A DNA stretch of 64,000 bases from Pseudoalteromonas rubra (lineage in GTDB: Bacteria; Pseudomonadota; Gammaproteobacteria; Enterobacterales; Alteromonadaceae), in assembly GCF_000238295.3 (NCBI RefSeq), contig NZ_AHCD03000034.1:62001-126000 (forward strand). The letters are read 5' to 3'. Shown here piece by piece: positions 1 through 8,105 of this stretch (the stretch's first letter is position 1; each line of letters opens with the position of its first letter). Position numbers and translations under genes: made by a program. The notes beneath the pieces were generated by a model, which saw nothing but the letters and a program-made list of their open reading frames with translations, was not told where the DNA came from and made no database searches.

Positions 1-416
1 TTGATTTTCGGAGATACCGTGACCCAGGTTTGCGCTGGCACCAGAATTTCAAAAGTACCGCTGGTTTCTACCTGAGTTTGATATCCCTCAGCATGAAGCT
101 TGTCGCACAGCGGATTGAGATCATACATGCAAGGCTCGCCCCCGGTGATCACCACATGCTTTGCGGTATAGCCACGCGCTTCAAACAAGGCCAGTAGTTG
201 CTCAGGTGTGGCATTGGCCCAAAAATCTGAATCCGCTTTCTTCTCTACCGTTTGATCTAAGCTTACAAGATAAACGGGGTCGACCTCCCAGGTCTGTTTG
301 GTATCACACCAGGCGCAACCCACAGGGCATCCCTGTAAGCGCACAAAAATGGAAGGCACACCAGTGTGGCTGGCTTCACCCTGGATGGTTTCAAACACTT
401 CATTTATCTTGTACAA
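1..416 (-). CDS. queE: 7-carboxy-7-deazaguanine synthase QueE (3' end outside window)
   Basis: Radical-SAM enzyme that converts carboxytetrahydropterin to 7-carboxy-7-deazaguanine in preQ0/queuosine synthesis. The reverse strand reads from a TTG start (MYKINEVFETIQGEA...) through the Cys-containing segment GCPVGCAWCDTK to VVITGGEPCMYDLNPLCDKL and TVSPKI, where the window ends. About 138 residues are present, so the C-terminal third lies outside. The TTG at 416 is chosen because GGAG sits six bases before it and no in-frame ATG lies nearby. It is divergent from queC, the next enzyme in the same pathway, across a 230-base gap that must hold both promoters. Confidence 0.93.
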   Translation of the reverse strand, partial: MYKINEVFETIQGEASHTGVPSIFVRLQGCPVGCAWCDTKQTWEVDPVYLVSLDQTVEKKADSDFWANATPEQLLALFEARGYTAKHVVITGGEPCMYDLNPLCDKLHAEGYQTQVETSGTFEILVPAQTWVTVSPKI

Positions 417-646
417 AACAGCTCCGAACTCACTTTACATCCCGGATTCAAACCGGACACATGACGACTTAATAACGTTTACATTTTACCCTGGCAAAAG
501 CCATAACGCTGAAAAACAGGCATTATCTGACCCGTCGGATTGTCATTTTTTCAGCGGCCGTGTAGTATATCGCGCCCTGACATAAACCTCTATTAAAATC
601 GCGAGCAATGTCAGTGAGTATTCGAGCACACAAACGAGGCAAACCT

Positions 647-1303
647 ATGAGCGAAAAAGTCGTTGTTATTTATTCCGGTGGCATGGATTCATATACAGTC
701 CTGAACAAGGCACTTAAATCAGGCTATGAGGTCTATGCGCTGTCTTTTAATTATGGCCAGCGCCATGTAAAAGAGCTCGAAGTTGCCCGTCAAGCCTGCG
801 ACGAACTCGGTGTGGCTCATAAAATCGTCGACATATCCGCTATCAACCAGCTGATCGGTGGTTCATCACTGACTGATGACATTGAAGTACCAGAAGGCCA
901 TTACGAAGAAGAAAGCATGAAAAGCACTGTGGTGCCAAACCGCAACATGATCTTGCTGTCTTTGGCGGTTGGCTATGCAGTTTCGCTCAAGGCCAGTAAA
1001 GTCTTTTACGGTGCTCATTCAGGCGACCACGCAATATATCCTGACTGTCGCCCTGAGTTCGTAAAGAAAATGGACGACGTCTGCCGCATCGCAAACTATG
1101 AAGAAATTGAAATTGTTTGCCCATACCTGAACAACAGCAAGATTGAGATCCTCACAGACGGCCTGAAAATGGGGCTCGACTACAGTAAAACCTGGACCTG
1201 CTACAATGGTCGTGAGAAGGCCTGTGGCAAGTGTGGTGCCTGTCAGGAGCGCCTGGAAGCCTTTACATTAAATCAGGCCAGTGATCCCCTACCTTACGAA
1301 TAA
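647..1303 (+). CDS. queC: 7-cyano-7-deazaguanine synthase QueC
   Basis: ATP-dependent enzyme that turns 7-carboxy-7-deazaguanine into preQ0, the queuosine precursor. The N-terminal ATP-pyrophosphatase loop YSGGMDS is at residues 9-15. The C-terminal zinc-binding cysteines are in the CYNGREKACGKCGACQE segment. At 218 residues the length is normal for the family. A longer reading frame starts at 608, but the ATG at 647 gives the canonical MSEKVVVIYSGG start and has an AGGC element upstream. It is divergent from queE, so the two queuosine genes probably share a control region. Confidence 0.97.
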   Translation: MSEKVVVIYSGGMDSYTVLNKALKSGYEVYALSFNYGQRHVKELEVARQACDELGVAHKIVDISAINQLIGGSSLTDDIEVPEGHYEEESMKSTVVPNRNMILLSLAVGYAVSLKASKVFYGAHSGDHAIYPDCRPEFVKKMDDVCRIANYEEIEIVCPYLNNSKIEILTDGLKMGLDYSKTWTCYNGREKACGKCGACQERLEAFTLNQASDPLPYE

Positions 1304-1317
1304 CGCACCACATTTAC

Positions 1318-1344
1318 TCAGTGGGCACACGCTACGCCCACTGA
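1318..1344. terminator. Hairpin after queC
   Basis: TCAGTGGGC at 1318-1326 pairs perfectly with GCCCACTGA at 1336-1344 across a nine-base loop, starting 14 bases after the queC stop. No run of T follows on either strand, so it is a candidate termination or mRNA-end structure rather than a textbook intrinsic terminator. Confidence 0.5.
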
Positions 1345-1435
1345 CGAAATCATATCTTGAAACAGATCCGCTCAAGACCTCTGTTCGATAATTTGCTACG
1401 CTAGGACTATCAAGGTGAAAAAAGGAATCACAGAT

Positions 1436-1666
1436 ATGTCCGGTACAACCATGGTTTTTCTAATTGTCTTAGTGGCTGTCGGTTTCGGGGTTATCCGAGA
1501 TATCTTTACTAAACGTCTGGAAATGAAAAAGCTCGACGGAATGAGCCAGGCAGAAAAACAGGCCATGCAAGATGAAATTCGGCAACTCAAAGACCGTGTA
1601 GCGACACTTGAGCAGATCGTCACCGATGATGGCTACCAGGTTGCTAAAGAAATCAATAAACTATGA
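1436..1666 (+). CDS. Small PspB-like membrane protein
   Basis: A 76-residue protein with one hydrophobic segment at about residues 4-23 (MVFLIVLVAVGFGVI), followed by a charged, coiled-coil-prone tail (QAEKQAMQDEIRQLKDRVATLE). Size, topology and the tail resemble phage-shock protein B, an inner-membrane partner in envelope-stress signalling. No pspA, pspC or pspF is nearby, so the assignment is to a PspB-like family and not to pspB itself. The ATG at 1436 is preferred over the upstream GTG at 1415 because AAGGA sits just upstream of it. It is convergent with the ligase gene downstream. Confidence 0.72.
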   Translation: MSGTTMVFLIVLVAVGFGVIRDIFTKRLEMKKLDGMSQAEKQAMQDEIRQLKDRVATLEQIVTDDGYQVAKEINKL

Positions 1667-1693
1667 TACCAGCCAGCAATGGCAGCTGGTATC
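1665..1693. terminator. Inverted repeat between convergent genes
   Basis: GATACCAGC (1665-1673) and GCTGGTATC (1685-1693) form a perfect nine-base-pair stem with an 11-base loop. It overlaps the stop codon of the PspB-like gene and lies 27 bases from the end of the convergent RimK-type gene. There is no T tract, so it may act as a bidirectional end structure. Confidence 0.5.
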
Positions 1694-1720
1694 ACTTGAC
1701 GCTCTAAGCCCTGCTGAAAG

Positions 1721-2698
1721 CTAAGCGCTGGTTGGCGTAGGCTGTGGATTCGCAACCGGCTTTTTGGCTTCTGAGGCCTTTGGCTTTTTCTTATCGAAGA
1801 TCCCTAAACGAATTCGGATAAAGTGCAGGATCTCCCGAGCCACATCAACATCAACCGCAGCTTCTAAGCCTTCAAAGCCCGGGCTCGAATTGGCTTCACA
1901 GATCTTAAAATGCTCTTCATCAAATAACAGGTCAATCCCGGCCATATCCAGATTAAGAATATTCGCCGTTTGCGTTGCCAACCATTCAATTTCGGGGATG
2001 ATTGGGTGTGACAGGCCCTTTGCGCCCGCACTCACATTGGCTTTAAAATTCGCGCCGCCCGAGTTTCGCTCCATACAGGCAACCACACGTCCACCAATCG
2101 TCAATACGCGTAAATCTCTGCCATGGCTCGACTTAATAAATTTTTGCAAAATTATGTTTGTTTTCGGACTGGTCGCTTCAATCAATTGCATTAAGTCGTC
2201 AAACTCACTGCGTGTTTTTGACAAAAACACCCCAATGCCCTGAGAGCCGGACAGCGTTTTTACCACTACGGGGAATCCAATCTGCTTTTCAACCAGATCA
2301 ATATTCACCGGAAACTTCACCAGCATGGTTTTTGGCGTAGGCAAATTTTGCTGTGCCAAGATCTGCTGTGCAAACAGCTTATCTTTCACCGTTTCAGTCG
2401 CTTCTGAGCTGTTAAAACAGTGTACGCCAAGCCGTTCGAGGTGACGAATAATCGCCAGCGCAAAATACGTTGTTCCGGCGCCCATACGTGGTAACACATA
2501 ATCGGGCAGCGATACCGGTTCGCCATCAATCAAAACACTCTGGTCGTCTTCACGGGATACCAGCAAGTCAAACTGATCAGGAGAAAACACCTGCAGATCT
2601 ATGTTCTCCTCCTGGGCAACTTCCAGTAGGCGTTTAATTTCGTAAGTTTCTGGCTTTAAAAGGTTTGCCGAGTCTTTGTATATAATCCATCCACGCAT
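1721..2698 (-). CDS. RimK-type ATP-grasp ligase (alpha-L-glutamate ligase family)
   Basis: Carboxylate-amine ligase of the ATP-grasp superfamily, 325 residues. Visible features are the ATP-grasp core with FPVVVKTLSGSQGIGVFLS (nucleotide-binding lysine and glycine-rich loop), ILQKFIKSSHGRDLRVLTIGG, and the metal-binding end MAGIDLLFDEEHFKICEANSSPGFEG. RimK in E. coli adds glutamates to ribosomal protein S6; the substrate here cannot be read from sequence. The C-terminal tail is Lys/Pro rich. The start at 2698 (MRGWIIYKDS) is preferred over an upstream in-frame start at 2749 because family members begin here. It lies 112 bases downstream of helD on the same strand. Confidence 0.86.
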   Translation of the reverse strand: MRGWIIYKDSANLLKPETYEIKRLLEVAQEENIDLQVFSPDQFDLLVSREDDQSVLIDGEPVSLPDYVLPRMGAGTTYFALAIIRHLERLGVHCFNSSEATETVKDKLFAQQILAQQNLPTPKTMLVKFPVNIDLVEKQIGFPVVVKTLSGSQGIGVFLSKTRSEFDDLMQLIEATSPKTNIILQKFIKSSHGRDLRVLTIGGRVVACMERNSGGANFKANVSAGAKGLSHPIIPEIEWLATQTANILNLDMAGIDLLFDEEHFKICEANSSPGFEGLEAAVDVDVAREILHFIRIRLGIFDKKKPKASEAKKPVANPQPTPTSA

Positions 2699-2810
2699 CG
2701 GGATGCTCTGTGTTCGCTTGAAATTCAAAGCGCGGATTATGAAAAGCAATGACCCTAAAGTACAACAAAATTTATTTGTCGTCAGGATAAGAGAATTCCC
2801 AGTTAAGGGG

Positions 2811-4790
2811 TCAGTTTACGAACGCCAGTGTCTCGTCAATAAACGGGCTGGGATCGTCAGGCACCAGCAAGCAGACTTGCCGGCGGGCACGGGTCAGTGC
2901 AACATAAAACAACCGACGCTCCTCCGCATCTGGATACGACTCCCGCGCTGGTAACAACGCCTCTATGATGGCTGCACTATGCTGCCTGGCGGGCACGCTG
3001 TTGCTATGTAAACCCAATAAAATGCTGAAATCAGCCTCTTTCCCCTTAGCGCCGTGAAACGTCAGCGCTGTAATATGCGCTCGAGGAAATCGCTGAGAAA
3101 GTTTGGTCAATACTTCTGCGGATGGTAAAAACTTGTGATTGCGAGCCAATAGTAAGACTGAACAAGGCTCTGCTGTTAGACTCATAAATCCATCGATCGC
3201 AGTGCTTAGCACATCCTCTTCCTCAGGGCGCGCAATCAACACAGGGCAACTGGCCATTTGGCTCGAGTTAACCCGTTTAATCAATTGAGCTGGGTTCTGA
3301 CACACAAATTCGCTGGCAATATCCAGCAGCTGTTGCGGATAACGAAATGTCATATCAAGCTGTTGGATCGTGGCCTCACCAAAGTGCTCGGAAAAATGAG
3401 TCGTCATGGAAATATCCCCGCCACTAAAGCGATATATCGCCTGCCAGTCGTCTCCGACGGCAAACAAATCGCTCTTACTGTTGCGTGCCAACAGCGCTTT
3501 AAGCAGCTCAGCCCGAAGCGGAGAAATATCCTGAAATTCATCAACCAGAATGTAATGCCAGGGACTGTGAAACTTGCCACTACGCACATATTCGATGGCA
3601 CGCGTGATCATGTCATCAAAGTCGATACATTGCTCTTTTTGCAAATAAAGCTGATAGTCGGTAAGCACAGCCCGGAAACAACTCGTCCAGAGCGCAAAAT
3701 CATGACTCAGTGATTGTGCTTTACCCAAAAACAAGGCCTGTTTATAGAAGCTCAGCGCCTCTGAAAATTGGCGGATCAGTTTGGTCGCCGCTCGGGAAGT
3801 CAAATCGAGCGTTTGGCTGGAGTCAGTAGCTGAGAACTGGCTTTTCAACAACGCCAGCAAGTCACGCTGATACTGGGCCTCCTGACACAAAGATGCCAGC
3901 GTCTCGGCAATAAACTGCTCCCTGGCAGCATCGCTCTGACACAGGGCAGACAAGGTCGGTTTATTACCTTCGACCTGAGCGATGATCTCCAATCCAAGGC
4001 TATGAAATGTAGCGCACTCCACCGCCACTTTACTGTGAGCCAGCCGTTGCTGCATCTCAATAGCCGCTTCCTTTCCGTATGCGAGCATCAGTATTTGCTC
4101 AGTCTGAGCTTGTTGGGAATGAAGCAGATAGGCTGCTTTGGCCACCATGACACTGGTTTTTCCGGTTCCTGCCCCTGCAAGTAATAGCTGACGCTCATCC
4201 TGTACCACACACGCCCGACGTTGTGCCTGAGTCAAGGGGTGCTCACACACCGTATCGAAAAAGCCCTCATAACGACGTAACTGCGCCTGAATAAAGGCTT
4301 CTCTGAATTGAGCCAGGTCTTCGTCATGCCAGCAATGCAACTCAGCTACCGTGTATTGTGCCTGTCGCAGAACCGCATCCATGTCTAGCCGACTTTGCCA
4401 GCCACTCCAGTACTTTGCCAACTCAGTGATCACAGAACGAGTGGCAGACCAATAACGTACAGACAGATACCGGTGTTGCAACAACTGCTCTAAAGCCGTG
4501 ACTGAAGAGATCAAGCGTGCTTTATGTGTATTTAACCAAAAAGTTTCAAGCTGAGATTGCAAATGGGAGTCGGGATGGTATTTAACCCAAATAGACAGCT
4601 CTCTGTCCTGCTCATGGCACACCAGGCGTGTCCCCAACCAATCCACCAAAACACGAGGAGGCTGAGATTGCTGTGCCCAGGCGATCAGCGTTTCACCGTC
4701 GGCCTTGAGTATTCTTATCCCTTGTTGGCATACGTCGATTGCTCTAACGCCATGGAATACTTTGGAAATAAAGTGAGCAGGAAAATGCAT
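2811..4790 (-). CDS. helD: DNA helicase IV (HelD-type superfamily 1 helicase)
   Basis: UvrD/Rep-superfamily ATP-dependent 3'-5' DNA helicase. Walker A AGAGTGKT lies at about residue 207 and Walker B VDEFQD at about 416-421. A motif around LTFHGAKGKEADF and a terminal helicase motif ALTRARRQV follow. The roughly 190-residue N-terminal extension before the helicase core and the total of about 659 residues match E. coli HelD (684) rather than UvrD or Rep. I use the ATG at 4790; a GTG four codons upstream is possible and neither has a clear ribosome site. The gene sits downstream of a tRNA-Leu copy where other gammaproteobacteria usually have rimP-nusA. Confidence 0.9.
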   Translation of the reverse strand: MHFPAHFISKVFHGVRAIDVCQQGIRILKADGETLIAWAQQSQPPRVLVDWLGTRLVCHEQDRELSIWVKYHPDSHLQSQLETFWLNTHKARLISSVTALEQLLQHRYLSVRYWSATRSVITELAKYWSGWQSRLDMDAVLRQAQYTVAELHCWHDEDLAQFREAFIQAQLRRYEGFFDTVCEHPLTQAQRRACVVQDERQLLLAGAGTGKTSVMVAKAAYLLHSQQAQTEQILMLAYGKEAAIEMQQRLAHSKVAVECATFHSLGLEIIAQVEGNKPTLSALCQSDAAREQFIAETLASLCQEAQYQRDLLALLKSQFSATDSSQTLDLTSRAATKLIRQFSEALSFYKQALFLGKAQSLSHDFALWTSCFRAVLTDYQLYLQKEQCIDFDDMITRAIEYVRSGKFHSPWHYILVDEFQDISPLRAELLKALLARNSKSDLFAVGDDWQAIYRFSGGDISMTTHFSEHFGEATIQQLDMTFRYPQQLLDIASEFVCQNPAQLIKRVNSSQMASCPVLIARPEEEDVLSTAIDGFMSLTAEPCSVLLLARNHKFLPSAEVLTKLSQRFPRAHITALTFHGAKGKEADFSILLGLHSNSVPARQHSAAIIEALLPARESYPDAEERRLFYVALTRARRQVCLLVPDDPSPFIDETLAFVN

Positions 4791-4904
4791 AAAAAGAAAC
4801 ACAAACTAATTTCTTTTATTGTAACGCATGTAAGCAGAATAACGCATCTAAGTAGTTTAAATTAGGGCGTTTTTAAAAGTAAGAAAGGAAATTAGATAAC
4901 CGAT

Positions 4905-4990
4905 TGGTGCGAATGGGGGGACTTGAACCCCCACGAGCTATGCTCACCACCCCCTCAAGATGGCGTGTCTACCAATTCCACCACGTTCGC
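4905..4990 (-). tRNA. tRNA-Leu(GAG), copy 1, mismatched acceptor stem
   Basis: The reverse strand folds as a class II tRNA with a long variable arm, the T-arm GGTTCAAGTCC and an encoded CCA at 4905-4907. The anticodon stem CCATC/GGTGG encloses TTGAGGG, giving anticodon GAG (leucine CUC/CUU). The 5' acceptor strand is GCGAACG but the 3' strand is CATTCGC, which leaves one C-A mismatch at the sixth pair. The second copy at 6202 pairs perfectly. The mismatch suggests a hybrid, a mutation or a sequence error. Confidence 0.93.
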
Positions 4991-5000
4991 TAAGAAGTTT

Positions 5001-5348
5001 TTAGTTTGGGACGTCTGAGTTGTTTTGAGACTCTTCTGACGCTGGTACATCTTGGCTAGCAGGTACTACTGTAGAAGCTGGCGCTTCCAGATTTTCCCAC
5101 TCATCAGCCTGCTTAATTTGGCTGGCAGTCAAGCTACCCAATACAATACTCAGGACGAAAAATACCGTCGCAAGAATTGTTGTTGTTTTGGTCATAAAGT
5201 TACCGGCACCTGATGAACCAAACACGGTTGCAGAAGCACCAGCACCGAAGGATGACCCCATGTCGGCGCCTTTGCCTTGCTGAATTAAGATCATGCCGAT
5301 CAAAGCCAGCGAGACGACCAAATATATAACCAAAAGAATCTCGTACAT
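5001..5348 (-). CDS. secG: Preprotein translocase subunit SecG (copy 1)
   Basis: Small inner-membrane component of the SecYEG protein-export channel, 115 residues. It has two hydrophobic segments, near residues 2-21 and 50-72, joined by the family's glycine-rich loop (GSSFGAGASATVFGSSGAGNF). The acidic tail is PASEESQNNSDVPN. It starts four bases after tpiA ends and precedes tRNA-Leu, the usual order in this group. The protein is identical to the copies at 6298 and 7754. Confidence 0.97.
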   Translation of the reverse strand: MYEILLVIYLVVSLALIGMILIQQGKGADMGSSFGAGASATVFGSSGAGNFMTKTTTILATVFFVLSIVLGSLTASQIKQADEWENLEAPASTVVPASQDVPASEESQNNSDVPN

Positions 5349-5352
5349 TTAC

Positions 5353-6096
5353 TTATCCCTTTGCACTTTCACAGATAGCGCTAAAGCTTTCAGGTTTGAG
5401 ACTTGCTCCGCCTATCAGGCCACCGTCAATATCTGCTTGTGCGAACAATAATTCACTATTACTTTCATTAACACTGCCGCCATATAAGATGCGTAGTGCG
5501 TCTGCAACCTGTTCATCATAACTTCGTAACAAGTCGCGAATATACTTATGCGTTGCCTGAGCTTGTTCTGGTGTGGCTGTTAAACCGGTACCTATGGCCC
5601 AAACAGGCTCGTATGCTATCACAGAATTTACCAGTGATGCTATGCCTAATTTTTCGATAACAGATTCAAGCTGTTGTTTAACAACTTCTTCTGTCTTGCC
5701 ATCTGTTCTTTGTTCTTGGGTTTCACCAATACACAGAATAGGGGTCAATCCGCTTTGCTGCGCCTGAGCAAATTTGTTTGCGACATCCTCGTTGGACTCA
5801 CCGTAAATACTACGTCTTTCAGAGTGTCCTACTAAGGTGTAATTTGCACCAAGGGATTTCACTAAAGAGGCTTGTATTTCACCTGTGTAAGCACCAGCGT
5901 CAAATTCTGACACAGTTTGTGTGCCACATTTTAAACCTGCTGATATAGCCTCAGACAGTAACACCGCAGGAGGAAAAACTAATACCTCACACTGTTGCTC
6001 TGCGACTTGCGCACTCACCGCTGCAATTTCTTTTATAAGCTCTAAAGAGCCGTTCATTTTCCAGTTGCCTGCGACGATTGGCTTTCTCTGTCCCAT
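5353..6096 (-). CDS. tpiA: Triose-phosphate isomerase (copy 1)
   Basis: Glycolytic/gluconeogenic enzyme interconverting dihydroxyacetone phosphate and glyceraldehyde-3-phosphate, 247 residues, full length. The N-terminal lysine motif GNWKMNGS, catalytic histidine region LVGHSERR, catalytic glutamate AYEPVWAIGTG and phosphate loop LYGGSVN are all present. This copy is identical in protein to those at 6650 and 8106. Its upstream sequence changes at 6115: instead of glmM it is preceded by the 84-base region that follows the second tRNA-Leu, so its natural promoter context is missing unless it is read through. Confidence 0.97.
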   Translation of the reverse strand: MGQRKPIVAGNWKMNGSLELIKEIAAVSAQVAEQQCEVLVFPPAVLLSEAISAGLKCGTQTVSEFDAGAYTGEIQASLVKSLGANYTLVGHSERRSIYGESNEDVANKFAQAQQSGLTPILCIGETQEQRTDGKTEEVVKQQLESVIEKLGIASLVNSVIAYEPVWAIGTGLTATPEQAQATHKYIRDLLRSYDEQVADALRILYGGSVNESNSELLFAQADIDGGLIGGASLKPESFSAICESAKG

Positions 6097-6173
6097 GTAT
6101 TACTCCGCATCAGATTCGCAATTCGGTGCTATGCATTGTCGTTTAAGATACAACTTAACTCATGTTATATGAG

Positions 6174-6196
6174 AGAGCCAGTGCATCTCTGGCTCT
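6174..6196 (-). terminator. Hairpin downstream of tRNA-Leu copy 2
   Basis: AGAGCCAG (6174-6181) pairs with CTGGCTCT (6189-6196) around a seven-base loop, just after the CCA end of tRNA-Leu copy 2 in the direction of transcription. The following bases are AT-rich without a clean T run. It could end the tRNA transcript or guide processing. It now lies between that tRNA and tpiA copy 1. Confidence 0.5.
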
Positions 6197-6201
6197 GAGA
6201 T

Positions 6202-6287
6202 TGGTGCGAACGGGGGGACTTGAACCCCCACGAGCTATGCTCACCACCCCCTCAAGATGGCGTGTCTACCAATTCCACCACGTTCGC
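6202..6287 (-). tRNA. tRNA-Leu(GAG), copy 2
   Basis: Class II tRNA on the reverse strand with encoded CCA (6202-6204), anticodon GAG in loop TTGAGGG, a long variable arm, and a fully paired acceptor stem GCGAACG/CGTTCGC. It lies ten bases downstream of secG copy 2, matching the common gammaproteobacterial secG-tRNA-Leu arrangement. This is probably the functional reference copy. It differs from copy 1 by one acceptor-stem base. Confidence 0.96.
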
Positions 6288-6297
6288 TAAGAAGTTT

Positions 6298-6645
6298 TTA
6301 GTTTGGGACGTCTGAGTTGTTTTGAGACTCTTCTGACGCTGGTACATCTTGGCTAGCAGGTACTACTGTAGAAGCTGGCGCTTCCAGATTTTCCCACTCA
6401 TCAGCCTGCTTAATTTGGCTGGCAGTCAAGCTACCCAATACAATACTCAGGACGAAAAATACCGTCGCAAGAATTGTTGTTGTTTTGGTCATAAAGTTAC
6501 CGGCACCTGATGAACCAAACACGGTTGCAGAAGCACCAGCACCGAAGGATGACCCCATGTCGGCGCCTTTGCCTTGCTGAATTAAGATCATGCCGATCAA
6601 AGCCAGCGAGACGACCAAATATATAACCAAAAGAATCTCGTACAT
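6298..6645 (-). CDS. secG: Preprotein translocase subunit SecG (copy 2)
   Basis: Exact protein copy of the other two secG genes in this window (115 residues, two membrane segments, Gly-rich loop). This copy keeps the natural neighbours on both sides: tpiA upstream with a four-base gap and tRNA-Leu downstream. It is complete and has no frameshift. Three complete secG genes within 3.1 kb is not a normal state, since secG is ordinarily single copy. Confidence 0.96.
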   Translation of the reverse strand: MYEILLVIYLVVSLALIGMILIQQGKGADMGSSFGAGASATVFGSSGAGNFMTKTTTILATVFFVLSIVLGSLTASQIKQADEWENLEAPASTVVPASQDVPASEESQNNSDVPN

Positions 6646-6649
6646 TTAC

Positions 6650-7393
6650 TTATCCCTTTGCACTTTCACAGATAGCGCTAAAGCTTTCAGGTTTGAGACT
6701 TGCTCCGCCTATCAGGCCACCGTCAATATCTGCTTGTGCGAACAATAATTCACTATTACTTTCATTAACACTGCCGCCATATAAGATGCGTAGTGCGTCT
6801 GCAACCTGTTCATCATAACTTCGTAACAAGTCGCGAATATACTTATGCGTTGCCTGAGCTTGTTCTGGTGTGGCTGTTAAACCGGTACCTATGGCCCAAA
6901 CAGGCTCGTATGCTATCACAGAATTTACCAGTGATGCTATGCCTAATTTTTCGATAACAGATTCAAGCTGTTGTTTAACAACTTCTTCTGTCTTGCCATC
7001 TGTTCTTTGTTCTTGGGTTTCACCAATACACAGAATAGGGGTCAATCCGCTTTGCTGCGCCTGAGCAAATTTGTTTGCGACATCCTCGTTGGACTCACCG
7101 TAAATACTACGTCTTTCAGAGTGTCCTACTAAGGTGTAATTTGCACCAAGGGATTTCACTAAAGAGGCTTGTATTTCACCTGTGTAAGCACCAGCGTCAA
7201 ATTCTGACACAGTTTGTGTGCCACATTTTAAACCTGCTGATATAGCCTCAGACAGTAACACCGCAGGAGGAAAAACTAATACCTCACACTGTTGCTCTGC
7301 GACTTGCGCACTCACCGCTGCAATTTCTTTTATAAGCTCTAAAGAGCCGTTCATTTTCCAGTTGCCTGCGACGATTGGCTTTCTCTGTCCCAT
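6650..7393 (-). CDS. tpiA: Triose-phosphate isomerase (copy 2)
   Basis: Complete 247-residue enzyme identical to the other copies, with the catalytic Lys, His and Glu motifs intact. Upstream it keeps about 80 bases of the natural glmM-tpiA spacer and then only the last part of glmM. Because the spacer and the TACTCCGCATCAGA leader are intact, translation signals match those of copy 3. Transcription would have to come from the full glmM operon upstream through secG copy 3, or from an unseen local promoter. Confidence 0.96.
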   Translation of the reverse strand: MGQRKPIVAGNWKMNGSLELIKEIAAVSAQVAEQQCEVLVFPPAVLLSEAISAGLKCGTQTVSEFDAGAYTGEIQASLVKSLGANYTLVGHSERRSIYGESNEDVANKFAQAQQSGLTPILCIGETQEQRTDGKTEEVVKQQLESVIEKLGIASLVNSVIAYEPVWAIGTGLTATPEQAQATHKYIRDLLRSYDEQVADALRILYGGSVNESNSELLFAQADIDGGLIGGASLKPESFSAICESAKG

Positions 7394-7472
7394 GTATTAC
7401 TCCGCATCAGAAAGCGGGTGAGATACTAACGTCACTCACCCTAAGTTACAAGAAAAAATTGTGGATTTTGGT

Positions 7473-7737
7473 TTAGTTGCTCACAGATTCAACGACTTGA
7501 GCAATTTTGGTGGCAAAGTCAATAACTTGCTTTTCCTGTTCGGCTTCAACCATAACGCGAACAACAGGCTCAGTACCTGACTTTCTTAACAGGACCCGGC
7601 CTTTATCACCCAACTCGGCTTCAACGTCCCTCACCGCTTGTTGAACCTCATCCGCTGATACGGGATCTGTTCCTTTGGCATAACGCACATTGATCATTTT
7701 CATTGGATATTTAACAAATCCAGCGCCTAAATCTTTA
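7473..7737 (-). pseudogene. glmM: Truncated glmM, C-terminal end only
   Basis: The last 88 codons of phosphoglucosamine mutase, identical to the end of the intact gene at 8929. It includes the phosphate-binding segment VLLRKSGTEPVVRVMVEAE. The 5' end is cut at the duplication junction 7737/7738. The remaining part lacks the catalytic serine, metal-binding and sugar-binding domains and has no recognised start, so it is a by-product of the duplication rather than a functional gene. Confidence 0.93.
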
Positions 7738-7753
7738 GTTCGCTAAGAAGTTT

Positions 7754-8101
7754 TTAGTTTGGGACGTCTGAGTTGTTTTGAGACTCTTCTGACGCTGGTA
7801 CATCTTGGCTAGCAGGTACTACTGTAGAAGCTGGCGCTTCCAGATTTTCCCACTCATCAGCCTGCTTAATTTGGCTGGCAGTCAAGCTACCCAATACAAT
7901 ACTCAGGACGAAAAATACCGTCGCAAGAATTGTTGTTGTTTTGGTCATAAAGTTACCGGCACCTGATGAACCAAACACGGTTGCAGAAGCACCAGCACCG
8001 AAGGATGACCCCATGTCGGCGCCTTTGCCTTGCTGAATTAAGATCATGCCGATCAAAGCCAGCGAGACGACCAAATATATAACCAAAAGAATCTCGTACA
8101 T
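7754..8101 (-). CDS. secG: Preprotein translocase subunit SecG (copy 3)
   Basis: Complete 115-residue SecG, identical to the copies at 5001 and 6298. Downstream, only six tRNA-Leu bases remain before the duplication junction, so this copy reads on into truncated glmM. It is the copy nearest the intact folP-glmM operon and is most likely transcribed with it. Confidence 0.96.
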   Translation of the reverse strand: MYEILLVIYLVVSLALIGMILIQQGKGADMGSSFGAGASATVFGSSGAGNFMTKTTTILATVFFVLSIVLGSLTASQIKQADEWENLEAPASTVVPASQDVPASEESQNNSDVPN

Positions 8102-8105
8102 TTAC

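Larger units (their letters stand above)
4902..6114. repeat. Partial third copy of the tRNA-Leu/secG/tpiA segment
   Basis: This stretch repeats 6199-7411 at an offset of 1,297 bases. By eye the only difference is T at 4914 versus C at 6211, inside the tRNA acceptor stem. Homology stops a few bases beyond the tRNA CCA end on the left and at CATCAGA before 6115 on the right. It carries complete tRNA-Leu, secG and tpiA genes. The left flank (4803-4901) differs from that of the other tRNA copy, so the two copies join different surroundings through the tRNA. Confidence 0.9.
6282..7737. repeat. Tandem duplication unit 1 (1,456 bp; secG-tpiA-glmM 3' end)
   Basis: Bases 6282-7737 are repeated head to tail as 7738-9193 with an offset of 1,456, with no difference found by eye. 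The unit runs from the last six bases of the tRNA-Leu gene (plus-strand GTTCGC) through secG and tpiA into glmM. The novel junction at 7737/7738 joins ATCTTTA from within glmM directly to GTTCGC from the tRNA, and no shared bases are evident at the breakpoints. Confidence 0.92.

Noticed and set aside
161..585. Forward-strand open frames overlapping the start of queE
   Set aside because: They are the antisense of queE and its promoter gap, with no coding features.
1396..1623. Reverse frame opposite the PspB-like gene
   Set aside because: Antisense of a better-supported gene with a ribosome site and membrane segment.
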